From the NCBI GenBank assembly GCA_021781255.1, contig JAJXXG010000456.1:1-5599 (forward strand): a stretch of DNA of 5,599 nucleotides. The letters run 5' to 3'. The stretch comes from Acidobacteriota bacterium. GTDB lineage: Bacteria; Acidobacteriota; Terriglobia; Terriglobales; Acidobacteriaceae. The notes below the pieces were generated by a model. It made no database searches and was not told where the DNA came from. It worked only from the letters and a program-made list of their open reading frames with translations. Position numbers and translations under genes: made by a program. Below are positions 4,987 to 5,599 of this stretch, in pieces (positions within the stretch are counted from its first letter, which is position 1; each line of letters begins with the position of its first letter).

Positions 4987-5599
4987 TTACCGGCGGCCCT
5001 GGATGGTCTTGGGGCCAGCGCCGGACCTCTTGGCGGCGCGGCGCGCGGCGATGGCGTGCATCTCCTTGCCCCAATGCGAGCGGTTGATGCCGATCTGCAT
5101 GGCTAGGTAGATGACGTTGCTCGTGCCCCAGTAGAGCGCCAGACCAGAGGCGTAGTGCCAGAGCATGAAGCCGAAGATGATCGGCATCATGAAGGCCATC
5201 ATGCGCCGCTGTGCGGGGTCCATACCCGGCGAGGGCGTGATGTACTGCGTGAGAAACATGGTAACGATGATGAGGATGGGCAGAATGTGCGTGGGATCGG
5301 GCTGCGACAGGTCAGGAAGCCAGAGCCAGTGCGCCTGGCGCAGCTCCACCGCGTTGAGCAGCATGCGGTAATAGGCGAAGAAGAGCGGCATCTGCAACAG
5401 CATCGGGAGGCAGCCGCCGTACATATTGACGCCCTCGGTTTTATAGAGCGCCATCATCTCCGTGTTCATCTCAGTGCGCTTGGGGTCGTTCATCTTGAGA
5501 TGGACGTAGCGCTTCTTGATGGCGTCAACCTTGGGTTGGATGCGCATCATTTTCAGCGATGACTTGGTCATCATGATGCGCGAGGGCAGCAACACCAGC
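4987..5599 (-). CDS. yidC: Membrane protein insertase YidC, C-terminal part (5' end beyond the window)
   Basis: YidC inserts and folds inner-membrane proteins, alone or with SecYEG. The 203 visible codons correspond to the conserved insertase core from the end of its first core membrane helix. The fragment starts LVLLPSRIMMTKSSLKMMRI and continues into the cytoplasmic helical hairpin (QPKVDAIKKRY...DPKRTEMNTEMMALYKTEGV, residues 21-57). Next come the hallmark YGGCLPMLLQMPLFFAYY (60-77), ELRQAHWLWLPDLS (85-98), a membrane segment HILPILIIVTMFLTQYI (104-120), MMAFMMPIIFGFMLWHYASG (133-152) and LALYWGTSNVIYLAMQ (153-168). The tail is basic (ARRAAKRSGAGPKTIQGRR), consistent with ribosome contact. 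The large periplasmic domain expected in Gram-negative YidC lies outside the window. No jag gene, a frequent downstream partner of yidC, follows. Confidence 0.96.
   Translation of the reverse strand, partial: LVLLPSRIMMTKSSLKMMRIQPKVDAIKKRYVHLKMNDPKRTEMNTEMMALYKTEGVNMYGGCLPMLLQMPLFFAYYRMLLNAVELRQAHWLWLPDLSQPDPTHILPILIIVTMFLTQYITPSPGMDPAQRRMMAFMMPIIFGFMLWHYASGLALYWGTSNVIYLAMQIGINRSHWGKEMHAIAARRAAKRSGAGPKTIQGRR

Overview
The window comes from a G+C-rich bacterium, most likely an acidobacterium (Acidobacteriota, Terriglobia-like). That placement is an inference from the look of the omega subunit, YidC and Rho proteins and from the degenerate 7-bp tandem repeats between genes. All confident genes lie on the minus strand, so the transcription order runs from high to low coordinates: yidC (5' end outside the window), a hexapeptide-repeat acyltransferase, a yifB/comM-type AAA+ ATPase, rpoZ (RNA polymerase omega) and rho (3' end outside the window).

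Layout. 4987-5599 holds the C-terminal insertase half of YidC. 4834-4986 is a non-coding spacer built largely of two different heptamer tandem arrays, one starting 2 nt after the yidC stop and the other ending just upstream of the acyltransferase start. 4102-4833 is the acyltransferase. 3939-4101 is a short spacer containing a possible 10-codon Cys-rich mini-ORF behind an AGGAGG, a weak hairpin followed by six T, and a perfect 7-bp hairpin placed 5 nt before the yifB ATG. 2379-3938 is yifB. 1654-2378 is about 725 bp without a convincing gene and includes an AT-rich patch. 1432-1653 is rpoZ, a small gene easily missed. 1089-1431 is a long rho leader with a promoter-like TATAAT and a C-rich, G-poor stretch just before the rho start. 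1-1088 is the first 362 codons of rho.

The genes are mostly housekeeping: membrane protein insertion (YidC), RNA polymerase assembly (omega), transcription termination (Rho), and DNA branch migration or uptake-related recombination (YifB/ComM). The two transcription proteins are neighbours, but a 343-nt leader separates them and rho probably has its own promoter and autogenous control. No mobile element, CRISPR array, tRNA or rRNA was seen. The parts most worth a second look are the regulatory-looking spacers, namely the attenuator-like yifB leader, the rho leader and the heptamer arrays, rather than any new protein system.
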